In this document: piece after piece, positions 1-9,464 of the stretch
Layout of the letters: each line of letters opens with the position of its first letter
Numbering within the stretch: position 1 is the first letter of the stretch
NCBI GenBank assembly: GCA_039881145.1
Contig: JAYKKI010000038.1
Location: 1,995,001-2,059,000 of the forward strand
Reading direction: 5' to 3'
DNA: 64,000 bases
DNA from: Druceiella hillmani
Taxonomy: Eukaryota; Arthropoda; Insecta; Lepidoptera; Hepialidae
Program-made: the position numbers and the translations under genes
The notes under the pieces: generated by a model
The model's database searches: none
The model's input: only the letters and a program-made list of their open reading frames with translations
What the model was told of the DNA's origin: nothing

Positions 1-490
1 GGCCACTATTTGGTATCGATAAGGAATGTTATGAAATTATATAACTCGTCCCCCATACCTGTACCGTATATTTTGACAAAAATAACAACAGAATTTATGT
101 TTGAGATCTCAGTGCCACAGATCAGGGGTTCTTTTCTTTTACTGATAAATTTTAGCACACAGTAAACTCAAACCACATGTATAGGGATCATCACAAAAGT
201 CGCCATAATGAGAGAGCAAAACACTAGTCGGAATAAATAACTACTCTATTACAATTTAACCAAGTACCTGATATGTTGAAGTACCCGTAAATTGGTGAAA
301 ATTTTTTATTTCGTTTTTTTTCATATTGCCTTTTCATTGTTTCCGAAGCTGTTGCAGACTTGGTAAGATATGAAAAAGATGTAAATAGCATGTAGAATTG
401 TTACGTCTAGTGATGATACTTACTTCAATATAATTAAATTACTCGCATTCCTACTTATAATATAAATCCAAAAGTTGATATCTTAGAGAG
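1..490. other. AT-rich non-coding stretch
   Basis: No reading frame with recognisable protein similarity, no clear repeat and no RNA gene seen on either strand. Composition is AT-rich like the rest of the window. Confidence 0.5.
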
Positions 491-576
491 TAGGATACTT
501 TGTCTTCTATAATGTATATAGATTACTTGTTCACTTACCATACCAAGCATTGTGCAAGAATAGACCCGCTCTCGCC
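491..576 (-). repeat. 86-bp dispersed repeat, copy 1 (exon-like)
   Basis: An 86-bp segment that recurs at 2598-2683 in the same orientation with scattered substitutions. On the minus strand both copies contain a short open stretch ending in a good splice donor (TATG|GTAAGTG here) and both have an AG a few tens of bases upstream. Similarity continues about 50 bp past the donor, so an ordinary dispersed repeat explains it at least as well as a duplicated exon. Confidence 0.5.
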
Positions 577-1544
577 GAGCTCTGTCGTATTACTGATGGC
601 ATATGTTTCATAATTCATCATAGTGACATTCTCACGTACGGACATATACAGTAAATGTGGTGAAGGGTTGAAAGTACGTTTGTTTGCTTCTTCCATCTCC
701 TCATATCCTTCTGATTTTTCTGAATCTTATTTTTTTTCCGGTCCCCATGCTCCCACTGAATATGGGAATTTTTTTTCGTTTTACCTTTTGACAAAAAGCT
801 CGAATACCTCTTACCGAATGAGAAGGTGTGTTAGAAATACCTCTGTTCCTCTACTTTGGCTAATCTTAAAATTATTTAATAAATCTGTTTTGTATCAAAT
901 TTTACCGTTTATCTAACGCCAATAATTCATTTCTTCGTAGCAGCTGTAGTAATTCTTAATCATTTACAAATATTCATTGTTCGACAAACCTTCTTCGGGT
1001 AATTTTTTTTCTCGTAGGTGTACTTTGAGTTACAACTGTTCACCACCACTTCTTTATCACTCCTCGGCCACCAGACCTTAAACCGTAATCTCCCTCTTAG
1101 CCACTATTCCAGGATAACTTTTCTACGTTGCGTGTTATAACCGCTTCCTGTTTTCATAAAAACGTAGTTTCTATAGACATTTCCCCATTTTAATAATTTT
1201 CTAATGCTTTAAACTAGTGTAATTTACTAGTTTGAATAAACTCTGTAATCCCTTAATCATTCTCAATGCACTAATTTCAAATTAGCTTTTCATGCATTTG
1301 TGTAACTGTTTCTTTTCTTCAGATATTTGTTAAGTAATTCTTTTTTAAAGACATCTTCCACTATTCCCATATTATATCCACTGAAGCGCTAACCGCGTCG
1401 AGATCTAATTTTACTGGTAATCATAAAAGATTAGACTGAAGCTGAGCCTTGGACGTCTTGAATTGTTCGTATGACCACTATGAGAGTAACCTCTTAAAGC
1501 CAATTAGATTACAAAATCTCACAATTACAACATGTCATTCCAGT
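577..1544. other. Non-coding stretch, no assignable feature
   Basis: A 97-codon open frame lies at 623-916 (+), but its translation is low-complexity Ser/Phe-rich sequence from T-rich DNA with no recognisable domain, so I do not call it a gene. Around 1070-1130 there is a faint resemblance to the C-terminal part of a mariner/Tc1-type transposase, too weak to call. Confidence 0.4.
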
Positions 1545-1640
1545 CACGCTCGACGAGCGGAAAAGGAAATCGAACCCGGGTCCCAGCGGTGTATCGTACC
1601 GTCAAAGCCAGCAAGCCTTTGGACGATCAAAATCCACCAC
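1545..1640 (-). repeat. Possible tRNA-derived SINE fragment
   Basis: On the minus strand the segment contains GACCCGGGTTCGATTTCC, close to the RNA polymerase III B box (GGTTCGANNCC) of tRNAs. About 30 bp upstream lies TGGCTTTGACGG, a weak A-box-like match. No cloverleaf with paired acceptor and anticodon arms can be folded, so this is not a tRNA gene. It is locally GC-richer than its flanks, as expected of a decayed SINE. Only one copy is evident here and the call rests mainly on the B-box-like core. Confidence 0.25.
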
Positions 1641-1667
1641 TCTGACGATATTTTCTCATGAAAAGAA

Positions 1668-1985
1668 ACTTATCTCCAATTTAATAGAGATCTCATTTCC
1701 AGTTAAATGGGAACCAATTAAATGAACATCCTATTTCCAATTTATGGAAAATATTACCAATTTAAAGGTGAACTAACACATGGGAAACATCATCAATTTA
1801 ATAGCAGACTAATCGCCAATTTAACGAAGATTATATTGTCAATAAAATGAAAAAAAAACATCAATTTAACGGGGTACTTCATCTCCAATGAAATGCAGAA
1901 AATTTTTCCAGTTTAACGAGAAAACGTCATCTATTTAATGGTTATCACGTTTCCGTTTTAATAGAAATCACTATCTCTGAAAATG
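1668..1985. repeat. Degenerate CCAATTTAA-type minisatellite
   Basis: About a dozen diverged occurrences of a core like CCAATTTAA(T/C)G follow one another, separated by roughly 15-30 bases and often by CATC or ATTTC linkers (for example near 1676, 1738, 1760, 1794, 1817 and 1862). Spacing is irregular and the units have diverged strongly, so the array looks old. No coding potential. Confidence 0.5.
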
Positions 1986-3726
1986 AAACGTCATAATTGC
2001 AATCTAATGCAGACACCATCTCATAATAATAAATTAGTTGTCTACATTTTCTTGGATCAGGTCGTATCATTGTTTTCATTGCGTTCCATCAATTTACAAT
2101 TATTTCAATTGTTATTACATTATTTTTTCTATTACATAAATTTAATATTTTATTGTACTGCTTTCAACATGTTAATCAATTTTATTTGTATTTATTTCGA
2201 TCTAAGTAAATCATTTTACATCGCTCATAAAAACTTTATTGTAATTAGTATTATGAATAAATGACGGTTGTTGTCTTGTATATATCAAATATATGGTATA
2301 TTTTAAGTATAGAAATATTTTCTTATACCTACATTTGACATGTTAATCAATTTTATTAATGTCACATAAACATCTAAGTAAATCATTAAAGATCGCTGAT
2401 ACACATTATTTCAATTAGCAATCTAATTACAATTTCTGAACATTTCTTGCATTATTATCATGAGCAAACCTGATCTAAAATTTTTCTTTGAAATTGGCAG
2501 TTATAAAGTGGTTGTCGCTAATAAATTCAATAAAGCATATACGTCGTTATTGTTTTTTTCTATTTATTAGGTTTATCTTTATCCTCGGTGCTATTTGTAG
2601 GATACCTTATTTTCTACAATGTATATAGATCACTGTCTCACTTACCACACCAAGCACTGTGCAAGAATATGCCCAGTCTCGCCCCTGAATATTGCATAGT
2701 AATATTTAAGATATATTTACAATAAGTACTCGCCACCTGCCACAACCTGCTCATAGCCGCCTATCCGCTTTTAAGATGTGAAAATTTTATAGTATATAGA
2801 ATTTCTGAACTATAATTATGATTTAGAAAATTTAAATTATGATGAATTGCCAGATAAGCTTCAAGTGACTTGATTTTTTTATATTAGTTATAATAGTTTA
2901 GAGTACCTGGTGAAGTGCTCACTTAACAGTCTTACATAATTAAAATTCAAGGTTTTTTAAAGTTTGAATAATTTATTTCATGTTAATTAATTCCTTTCAT
3001 GCTGATTATATTAATTGTGTCTATCTACGCTCAGGTATGTTTAACGGTTTGAAAATATATTTAGAATTTCCATTCAAAAATTTAAAAAAAAAATAATTTT
3101 AGAAACTTCACACGATATGCACAACCTCAATAAAAACGTTTGATTTATTTGTTCTCATCAACTATTTTTTTCTGAAATGTTTATAGAAATACCTTATAGA
3201 TCAATATGCTTTATGCCAAATTTAAAGTTATTAAGACAAATATTTCTAATAAAAATAGCAGTACCGATAGATAGATCAAAAGATGGACGGATACCTGAAT
3301 GATTTTACAAGGTTTTATTTTCTCTGAGACACGAATTCCTAAAATTCAAAGATAGAGAACTGGGACTTTATATATAAGTTCGACTAATTCTTTTCATCTT
3401 AAACGAGTTAATGTATTATTCATACATCTTGTTAAAACCATTAACCATTTTTATCAAAAACATTTTTACGTACTCACGTTTTGCACTTATACTTTTAATA
3501 ATGTTGTTGCGCACGTCGGCGACACAATGCGGAAGTAAACTGAGTTTACTTCCTTTGCTTGTTTAATAAAAGGCCTTCTATAGCTTGAGGGCCTTAGTCC
3601 TTTATGAAGACGTAGCCATCTTTCTGATTGCGCCCTGCGGGAAAGCACGTTCAGTATTAAAGTGGAGAAGGTATTGGAAAAAGCTGATGCTTGTTAAGGC
3701 TCATCTAACATATTTATTTGTTTTTT
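1986..3726. other. AT-rich non-coding stretch with one repeat copy
   Basis: Contains the second copy of the 86-bp repeat (2598-2683). A GC-richer patch at 3510-3690 holds a short inverted repeat (GGAAGTAAACTGAGTTTACTTCC) but no recognisable coding frame. The 93-codon open frame at 1983-2264 (+) is Phe/Ile/Tyr-rich translation of AT-rich DNA and is not called. Confidence 0.4.
2598..2683 (-). repeat. 86-bp dispersed repeat, copy 2 (exon-like)
   Basis: Second copy of the repeat at 491-576. On the minus strand an AG acceptor-like site (ATATTCAG) is followed by 39 open bases and the donor TGTG|GTAAGTG. Two of the differences from copy 1 within the shared 13-codon stretch are third-position changes (CAA/CAG, GTA/GTG). 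The conserved flank beyond the donor argues for a simple repeat. Confidence 0.5.
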
Positions 3727-3739
3727 AATATTTTTATTT

Positions 3740-4039
3740 GAATATATTTGGCGTTAATTTTGTAGAAATTCATTATTCACAATTAAATGAAACTACGTGA
3801 TGTAATATTATTTCTACTATCTTTAATTTCTTTACCACGACCTAGGTTTCGTTGTATTACAACATCTTCACGTGGGATATTAGCAAAGATAATTTATATT
3901 AGATTTATATTATAAGGGATATTAGCATCTTTGCTAATATCCCACCTGAAGATGTTGTAATACAACGAAACCTAGGTCGTGGTAAAGAAATTAAAGATAG
4001 TAAAAATAATACTACATCACGTAGTTTCATTTAATTGTG
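3740..4039 (-). mobile_element. Foldback element copy 1
   Basis: About 113-bp inverted arms (3778-3890 and 3927-4039) sharing CAATTAAATGAAACTACGTG, CCTAGGTTTCGTTGTATTAC and GGGATATTAGCAAAG. A ~38-bp tail (GAATATATTTGGCGTTAATT onward) lies outside the left arm only, at 3740-3777. The unit is bounded by a perfect 13-bp direct repeat, AATATTTTTATTT, at 3727-3739 and 4040-4052, which I read as a target-site duplication. No coding capacity. A transcript would fold into a long hairpin. Same family as the copies at 9108, 17001, 44370 and 47021. Confidence 0.75.
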
Positions 4040-4061
4040 AATATTTTTATTTACATACAAA

Positions 4062-4112
4062 GCTTTATTACTAGGTTATATATGTTTTAAATATATAACC
4101 TAATAATAAAGC
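4062..4112. repeat. 22-bp-arm palindrome
   Basis: The arms 4062-4083 and 4091-4112 are reverse complements with one mismatch, separated by 7 bases. It starts 10 bp after the right target duplication of foldback copy 1. It may be a separate minute foldback insertion. No other copy seen in the window. Confidence 0.6.
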
Positions 4113-4205
4113 CATTCTTTCTTTTTTTTTCGTGCTAACAATACTGCAATGGACATCTATTGCGCAAACTGATGTCACAACAGACATGTTGTCTCTGTAG
4201 TTTGT

Positions 4206-6457
4206 TGGGTTTATTTATTTATTTATTTATCACCTATGGAGAAAAAACAGATACAAGTCATAGTGATATACAAAATAAGATTTTTTGACAATAAGGTTAA
4301 CTTATATCCTAACATTCCCACATGAAAATAAAATTCTACGTACATATATCCTCAGTCTTTTCTAGATATTTCCATGATACATTAAATATTCAGAAATTTT
4401 ATAAAATATCAAATTAAATTTTAATAAAGTAATATTGTTAACAATCAAGCAATAACTATTGAAATTATTGAAATCAGCCTTTCATTTAAAGTTCACTGTA
4501 ACAGTTATCAATAATAGAATTAATAGTAATCACTATACCACTTATAATAATATCGATTAAATAAAAAGAAAAAAAAAAGAATATCACGTCGATTTGAATA
4601 AATGAAAATGTAGTGTCAATGCTTTCAAAGGACTAATGGTTGTATAGTATCCGTTTAACTGACTGTTTGTATTGAAGTACTGAGCTGGCAAATATATCCA
4701 GAGAATGATATTTTCCATCGCAATCATCACAAAGTCTGCGTAGTGGTACGCGAGCACCAGCATTAGTGCGAGCGGTAGGTAGATGGAACAGTGCGATGCT
4801 ACGGGTCGCTCTCCCTGGCACACGAAACTGCAACTGATTCACTATATCGGCGCAATCATAACGACTATGGCGAATATTATAAAGTACAATTGCTCCGAGT
4901 TCGATACGCCTTTGGGAGTACGGTATTTGAATGTGTACAATACATTATAATAGTCTATTTTGGGTGTATTGAAGCGATATTGCAATGTACGTATAAATCG
5001 TTTTTGCACTCTTTCGATCATATCAGAATATGTAAGATAGTAAGGATTCCAGACGGCAACAGCATATTCAAGTTGAGATCGCACAAGATTTGTGTAGAGG
5101 ATGCGATACATTCTCATTTGCTTAAAGGGTTTGGTAGTTCGTAAGACAAAACCTAGCAAAGCATAAGCTCGCGATGTGATCTGCTTTACGTGAACATCAA
5201 AATGTAGCTTTTTATCAAACATTACACCAAGATCACGTATGCAATTAACAGATTCCAAAGAATGACTACCTATGTCATAGGTATGAAAATAGATTGTCTT
5301 ATTTTTAGAAAAGGTGATCGATTTACACTTACTGTGACTTAATTGTATCTTGTTTATTCTGCAATACGCATCTAGTCTTTTAAGGTCTTCTTGTAACTTC
5401 GAATGATCAGAAGAATCTCTTATTTGGAGAAAATCTTTAGGTCGTCAGCATATAACAGGAACTTGCTGTGTTTAAAACAATTGCTAATGTCATTTATAAA
5501 GATGATAAACAAAAAGGGACCCAATATGGAACCTTGAGGTACCCCTGAAGTCACGGGAACATGAGGTGATATAAAACTGTTAATTTTTGCTGCTTGTTGC
5601 CTGTTGCTGAGATAGGAGATGAACCAACGAAGTAAATTGCCCTTTATACCGTTAAAAGAAATTTTTTTCAGCAAGATGAGATGATCAACCTTGTCGAAAG
5701 CTTTTTTAAAATCTGTGTAGAGGGAATCAACCTGTGTCCTGCAATCCATAGATTTAAAGAGATATTGCGTGTACAATAACAGGTTGGTTAATGTTGACCG
5801 GATCCGTACGAATCCATGCTGCTCCTCAATAATATGCCGATGCAATGTCGGATAAATCCTATTGTGAACCACTTTTTCAAATACCTTAGACACTGCTGAC
5901 AAAATGGATATAAGCCGATAATTTTCGACAGATTGTTTACTCCCAGATTAATATACTGGTATTATATGTGCATCTTTCAAGCACCCGGGAAACGTACCAT
6001 GCGCGATACACATGTTAGATATTATAGTGAATGGAGCAGAAATCGTATCATGTATGTTTTTAAGAAATATAGGTTCAATGTTGTCTGGACCTGCTCCCTT
6101 ATTGGGATTGATTTTCTTGAGGGCATTAATTATTTAATCTCTTTGGAAGCGGATGGAGGTGATATTAATATCCATCTGAAGTGCTAAATTGTGATGAGGA
6201 GGTAGGTTTTGTTCGAAGGATTCACAAATATTATTTGGATCTAGAAGTGGGTTCCGTTCAAAGGTAGATTTGAAGAACTTAGAAAACATTTGGCATATCA
6301 TTTGAATGTCATTCGATTCATAACCTTCGAAATTCATCGACGATGGGTATCCTTCTGACTTCTTTAGTGATGACACGTGTAACCAGAAACCTTTTACGTT
6401 GTTATTAATAAGTTTCTCAGTATTGTGGACGTATTGAGACATATAAGCCTGAGACAT
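4206..6457 (-). mobile_element. Jockey-type non-LTR retrotransposon, 5' truncated
   Basis: Minus-strand non-LTR element. Its 3' end is at about 4206-4230, where the plus strand shows repeated TTTA, i.e. a (TAAA)n tail. The body carries a decayed reverse-transcriptase ORF (4633-6457). The endonuclease domain is missing, so the copy is 5' truncated at about 6420-6457, where a tandem repeat begins. Truncated 5' ends and short A-rich tandem tails are typical of target-primed reverse transcription. Clade placement (Jockey-like) is from RT motifs and tail type, by eye. Confidence 0.8.
4633..6457 (-). pseudogene. Reverse transcriptase ORF of non-LTR element
   Basis: Would encode ORF2 of a non-LTR retrotransposon, which reverse-transcribes element RNA at a nicked target. 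Reading on the minus strand: a linker before the RT (6457-6134), the fingers region with NPNKGAGPDNI and ENYRLISILSAVSKVFEK, then TDFKKAFDKVDH, SGVPQGSILGPFLF and the catalytic LLYADD box near 5435-5450, then a C-terminal domain with IRDLGVMFDKKLHF, YAVAVWNPYY and VPGRATRS ending near 4633. Breaks: in-frame stops near 6134 and 5948, a frameshift near 5420 just after YADD and another near 4850. The two catalytic aspartates survive but the gene cannot give a full protein. Confidence 0.85.
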
Positions 6458-6510
6458 ATAAGTCAGTATTGTGGACGTATTGAGACGTATAGGTTAGTAT
6501 TGAGACATAT
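6418..6510. repeat. Short tandem repeats at the non-LTR 5' junction
   Basis: Interleaved repeats of GTATTGTGGACGTATTGAGAC and TGAGACATATAAG in two to four imperfect copies sit exactly where similarity to the Jockey-type ORF stops. They may be slippage products made at the 5' truncation point of the insertion or a later local duplication. Confidence 0.6.
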
Positions 6511-6660
6511 AAGCGTCTAAAGACGCGATTCAATGTGGGTCCTGGCTTCCTTTCCTGGCCCCTTGTGTTGTGTTCTTCTTGGTTTAAGAGACTGCTTTCG
6601 TAAATCGATAAATATGCCATATGTATCATTTGTATACATTGTAAATAAATAAATAAAAAG
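6511..6660 (+). mobile_element. 3' end of a second non-LTR element
   Basis: A GC-richer segment (GGGTCCTGGCTTCC, CCTGGCCCCTTGTG) is followed by TTGTATACATTG and a (TAAA)n tail on the plus strand at about 6640-6660. This is the usual form of a non-LTR 3' untranslated region, here in the orientation opposite to the neighbouring Jockey copy. No coding remnant is left to name the family. Confidence 0.4.
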
Positions 6661-7410
6661 CGAGTATTTCTATATTGTAGTAAAATATACGCACATATGG
6701 GACCCAATAAAATGACTATGACTATTCATATTTATATTAGTGTAAATATATTATATTCAGAACCATATTATTATAAAGATAGATATTTTGCTACATTAAA
6801 ATTGTTTAAAAATTCTAACCAAAATAGTCAGCATGACGAAACCTAATTTATATTTTTAGATAATGTTTAAGAATTGGTAAATATTTGTTATACAGATTTT
6901 TATTTTAAAAATATACAATCTTTCTTAAGAATCTCTATTTGCGTAACTATGACGTTCAGTCTTTTCATATTTTTATAGTGTAGCCGATAAATTAAAATGG
7001 GATCTCGAAAAAATATAAGTCATATATATTATACTCATATTTCATTGTAACCAGTAACTATTAAGTTTAATATAGTATTAAGTTTCATGTTACTGTCTAC
7101 AATGAATTGATCAACTAAATATTAACGATTAGAAAATATTTAGTTAATGAATTCATTGTAGCAAAAAAATTTTAAGTGGACTGGATTTTTGCTTTGCTGA
7201 TTCAAAATACATATTAAATTTTAAATTTTCTGAGTCAAAGGTCATGAAAATAGGTTTTCGTCAATATCTCATTTTCTATTACTCGGCGGTCGATGAAGTG
7301 AAATTTTCTACAAAAAATATTCCATGATTTTTTTTTGTGGAACCAACAGTTTCCATCGTTCAGTGAAGAAAAATTTATTAGGATACTACGCATATTTCGC
7401 ACGCACGCAC
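6661..7410. other. AT-rich non-coding stretch
   Basis: Nothing coding or repetitive recognised. The 63-codon open frame at 7235-7426 (-) has no recognisable domain and is not called. Confidence 0.4.
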
Positions 7411-8428
7411 ATGTTGTTAGCTCCATAAAGGAAACGGTTAGTTCTAGACAAATGTGTAAAATGTTTTTTTACAAAACAATTTACGATCAGTACTTTTTAT
7501 AACCTTTATCGATCTCTATGCTATAGACAAATGCTTCAACGAATATTTGCAAAAAACCAACTTCATCTCCTTTGACCTGGAATACGCCACAACGAGAGAT
7601 CCGCACTTCAATATCTCACAAAAAATTGTGAATAAAAATCTCGCTCCCTTGGATTTTTCGGAAGTTTTGACTTCTGTAAATTACTGAGCTACTAGTATTT
7701 ATTCATATCGCATTTACACTATATTTAAATAGTTGTTGCCCGGTTTTGTCTGGATATATTTCTTGGGACTTAACTCTTAAAGCGTTTTTGAAAATTAAAA
7801 ACTGTTAAAATGTTTCATATGTATTATATATAAGTAGATACTACGTACATTTTTTGCGTAAGGTTTCATATTTCTTAGACCATTTGACTTGTTTTTGAAG
7901 AAAGTTTCACAATCATCCAAATGTTGTTAGCTCCATAAAGGAAACGGTTAGTTCTATACAAATGTGTAAAATGTTTTTTTACAAAACAATTTACGATCAG
8001 TACTTTTTATAACCTTTATCGACCTCCATGCTATAGACAAATGCTTCAACGAATGTTTGCGAAAAGCCAACTTCATCTCCTTTGACCTGGAATACCCCAA
8101 CGCGAGATCCGCACTTCAATATCTCACAAAAAATTGTGTATAAAAATCTCGTTCCCTTGGATTTTTCCGAAGTTTTGACTTCTGTAAATTATTGAACTAT
8201 TAGTGTTTATTCATATCGCGCTTACAATTTATTCAAATAGTTGTTGCCCGGATTTGTCTGGATATATTTCTTGGGACTTAACTCTTAAACCGTTTTTGAA
8301 AACTAAAAACTGTTAAAATGTTTCATATGTATTAAATATAAGTAGATAGTACGCTAATTTTTTGCGTAAGGTTTCATATTTCTTAGACAATTTGACTTGT
8401 TTATGAAGAAAGTTTCACAATCATCCAA
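7411..8428. repeat. 510-bp tandem duplication
   Basis: Two adjacent direct copies, 7411-7920 and 7921 to about 8428, both start with ATGTTGTTAGCTCCATAAAG and end with CACAATCATCCAA. They differ by scattered substitutions and a few small indels, so the duplication is fairly recent but not brand new. No protein similarity in any frame of the unit. Confidence 0.9.
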
Positions 8429-9107
8429 ATAACTTCATAAACCTTTATCGTTAAATGTATTCCAACATTTATAGAAGCAGCACATTTTTTAATAAATATC
8501 CGCCAATATGTAATTTCTTGGATTCCGATTAATTTTGAACATTCGTGATTATATTTTTTAAATTTTTATTTACATAATAGGCGAATTATACTATTACATT
8601 TTCAATATATTATTTTTATTCCAACCAAAATTATAAACATTAGCATACACTTACTTTTACTCGTTGGTTTAAATTTAAGTATTGTGAAAGCGCTCGGTGA
8701 TATTACTTTACGAAATAATTGTTTACTTTACGAAATAATTGTGTGTAAAGAAGAGTGCTCTTCACCTTTACTTAAGTGAAAGATAATTGGTAAATTATTA
8801 TAGGGAGTGGATCCACTTTTTTCCTCAGCCGCTAAAAGAACCTAGCTAAATAAATGGGATGTAATGAGACTATACAAATATGTATTGATAGTTATACAGT
8901 ACTCTCCGTTCAATCTGAAATATTTGAGTCCAAATTTGACACTTACCGTTATACGTTATTTTGTTAATTAAGATAGTTTTGTGTTATTTTTTAATATAAT
9001 TTAGTTTACAATTTCGACTTTAAAATTATATCATTGTATCTAATTTTAAAAAAAATTATTAATCTAAGGGTACATTAGTGTATATTGATTTACTAAAACA
9101 ACTTTTG
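8429..9107. other. AT-rich non-coding stretch
   Basis: Contains a small direct repeat, CTTTACGAAATAATTGT, occurring twice around 8704-8745. No gene, RNA or transposon end recognised. Confidence 0.4.
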
Positions 9108-9223
9108 ACAATTAAATGAAACTACGTGATGTAGTATTATTTCTACTTTCCTTAAGTTCTTTACCACGGCCTAGGTTTCGTTGTATTAAAACATCTTCAT
9201 GGGCTATTAGCAAATATCTTTGC
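9108..9223 (+). mobile_element. Foldback element copy 2, single arm
   Basis: One arm of the foldback family: ACAATTAAATGAAACTACGTG through CCTAGGTTTCGTTGTATT to GGGCTATTAGCAAATATC. The partner arm and the one-sided tail are absent, so this is a solo arm or a deletion remnant. Flanking duplications cannot be defined. Confidence 0.7.
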
Positions 9224-9420
9224 TTTTTTTTAAAGTTTTAATGTCAATCTATTAGATAAATTAAGACATGAAAGCTGTAAAATATTAGTAAAGGATATTA
9301 TAGGGGCCCGGTATGCCCTCTTATACATATGAGAGACGTTTGAATGGAAGACAGAAGAAAGTAAGAAGGAAGGCCCCGTACTTAAGAAATACTAATCAAG
9401 GTATTGTGGATAAAAAAATG

Positions 9421-9423
<3 letters not shown>

Positions 9424-9461
<38 letters not shown>
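9424..9461. repeat. (TA)n microsatellite
   Basis: Uninterrupted TA dinucleotides directly abutting the left end of the Tc1-like element. Together with 10923-10981 it looks like one tract split by the insertion. Confidence 0.9.

Positions 9462-9464
<3 letters not shown>

Noticed and set aside
1060..1160. Possible mariner/Tc1 C-terminal remnant (PPDLKP-like phrase)
   Set aside because: Only one short motif, no flanking similarity and no inverted ends found.
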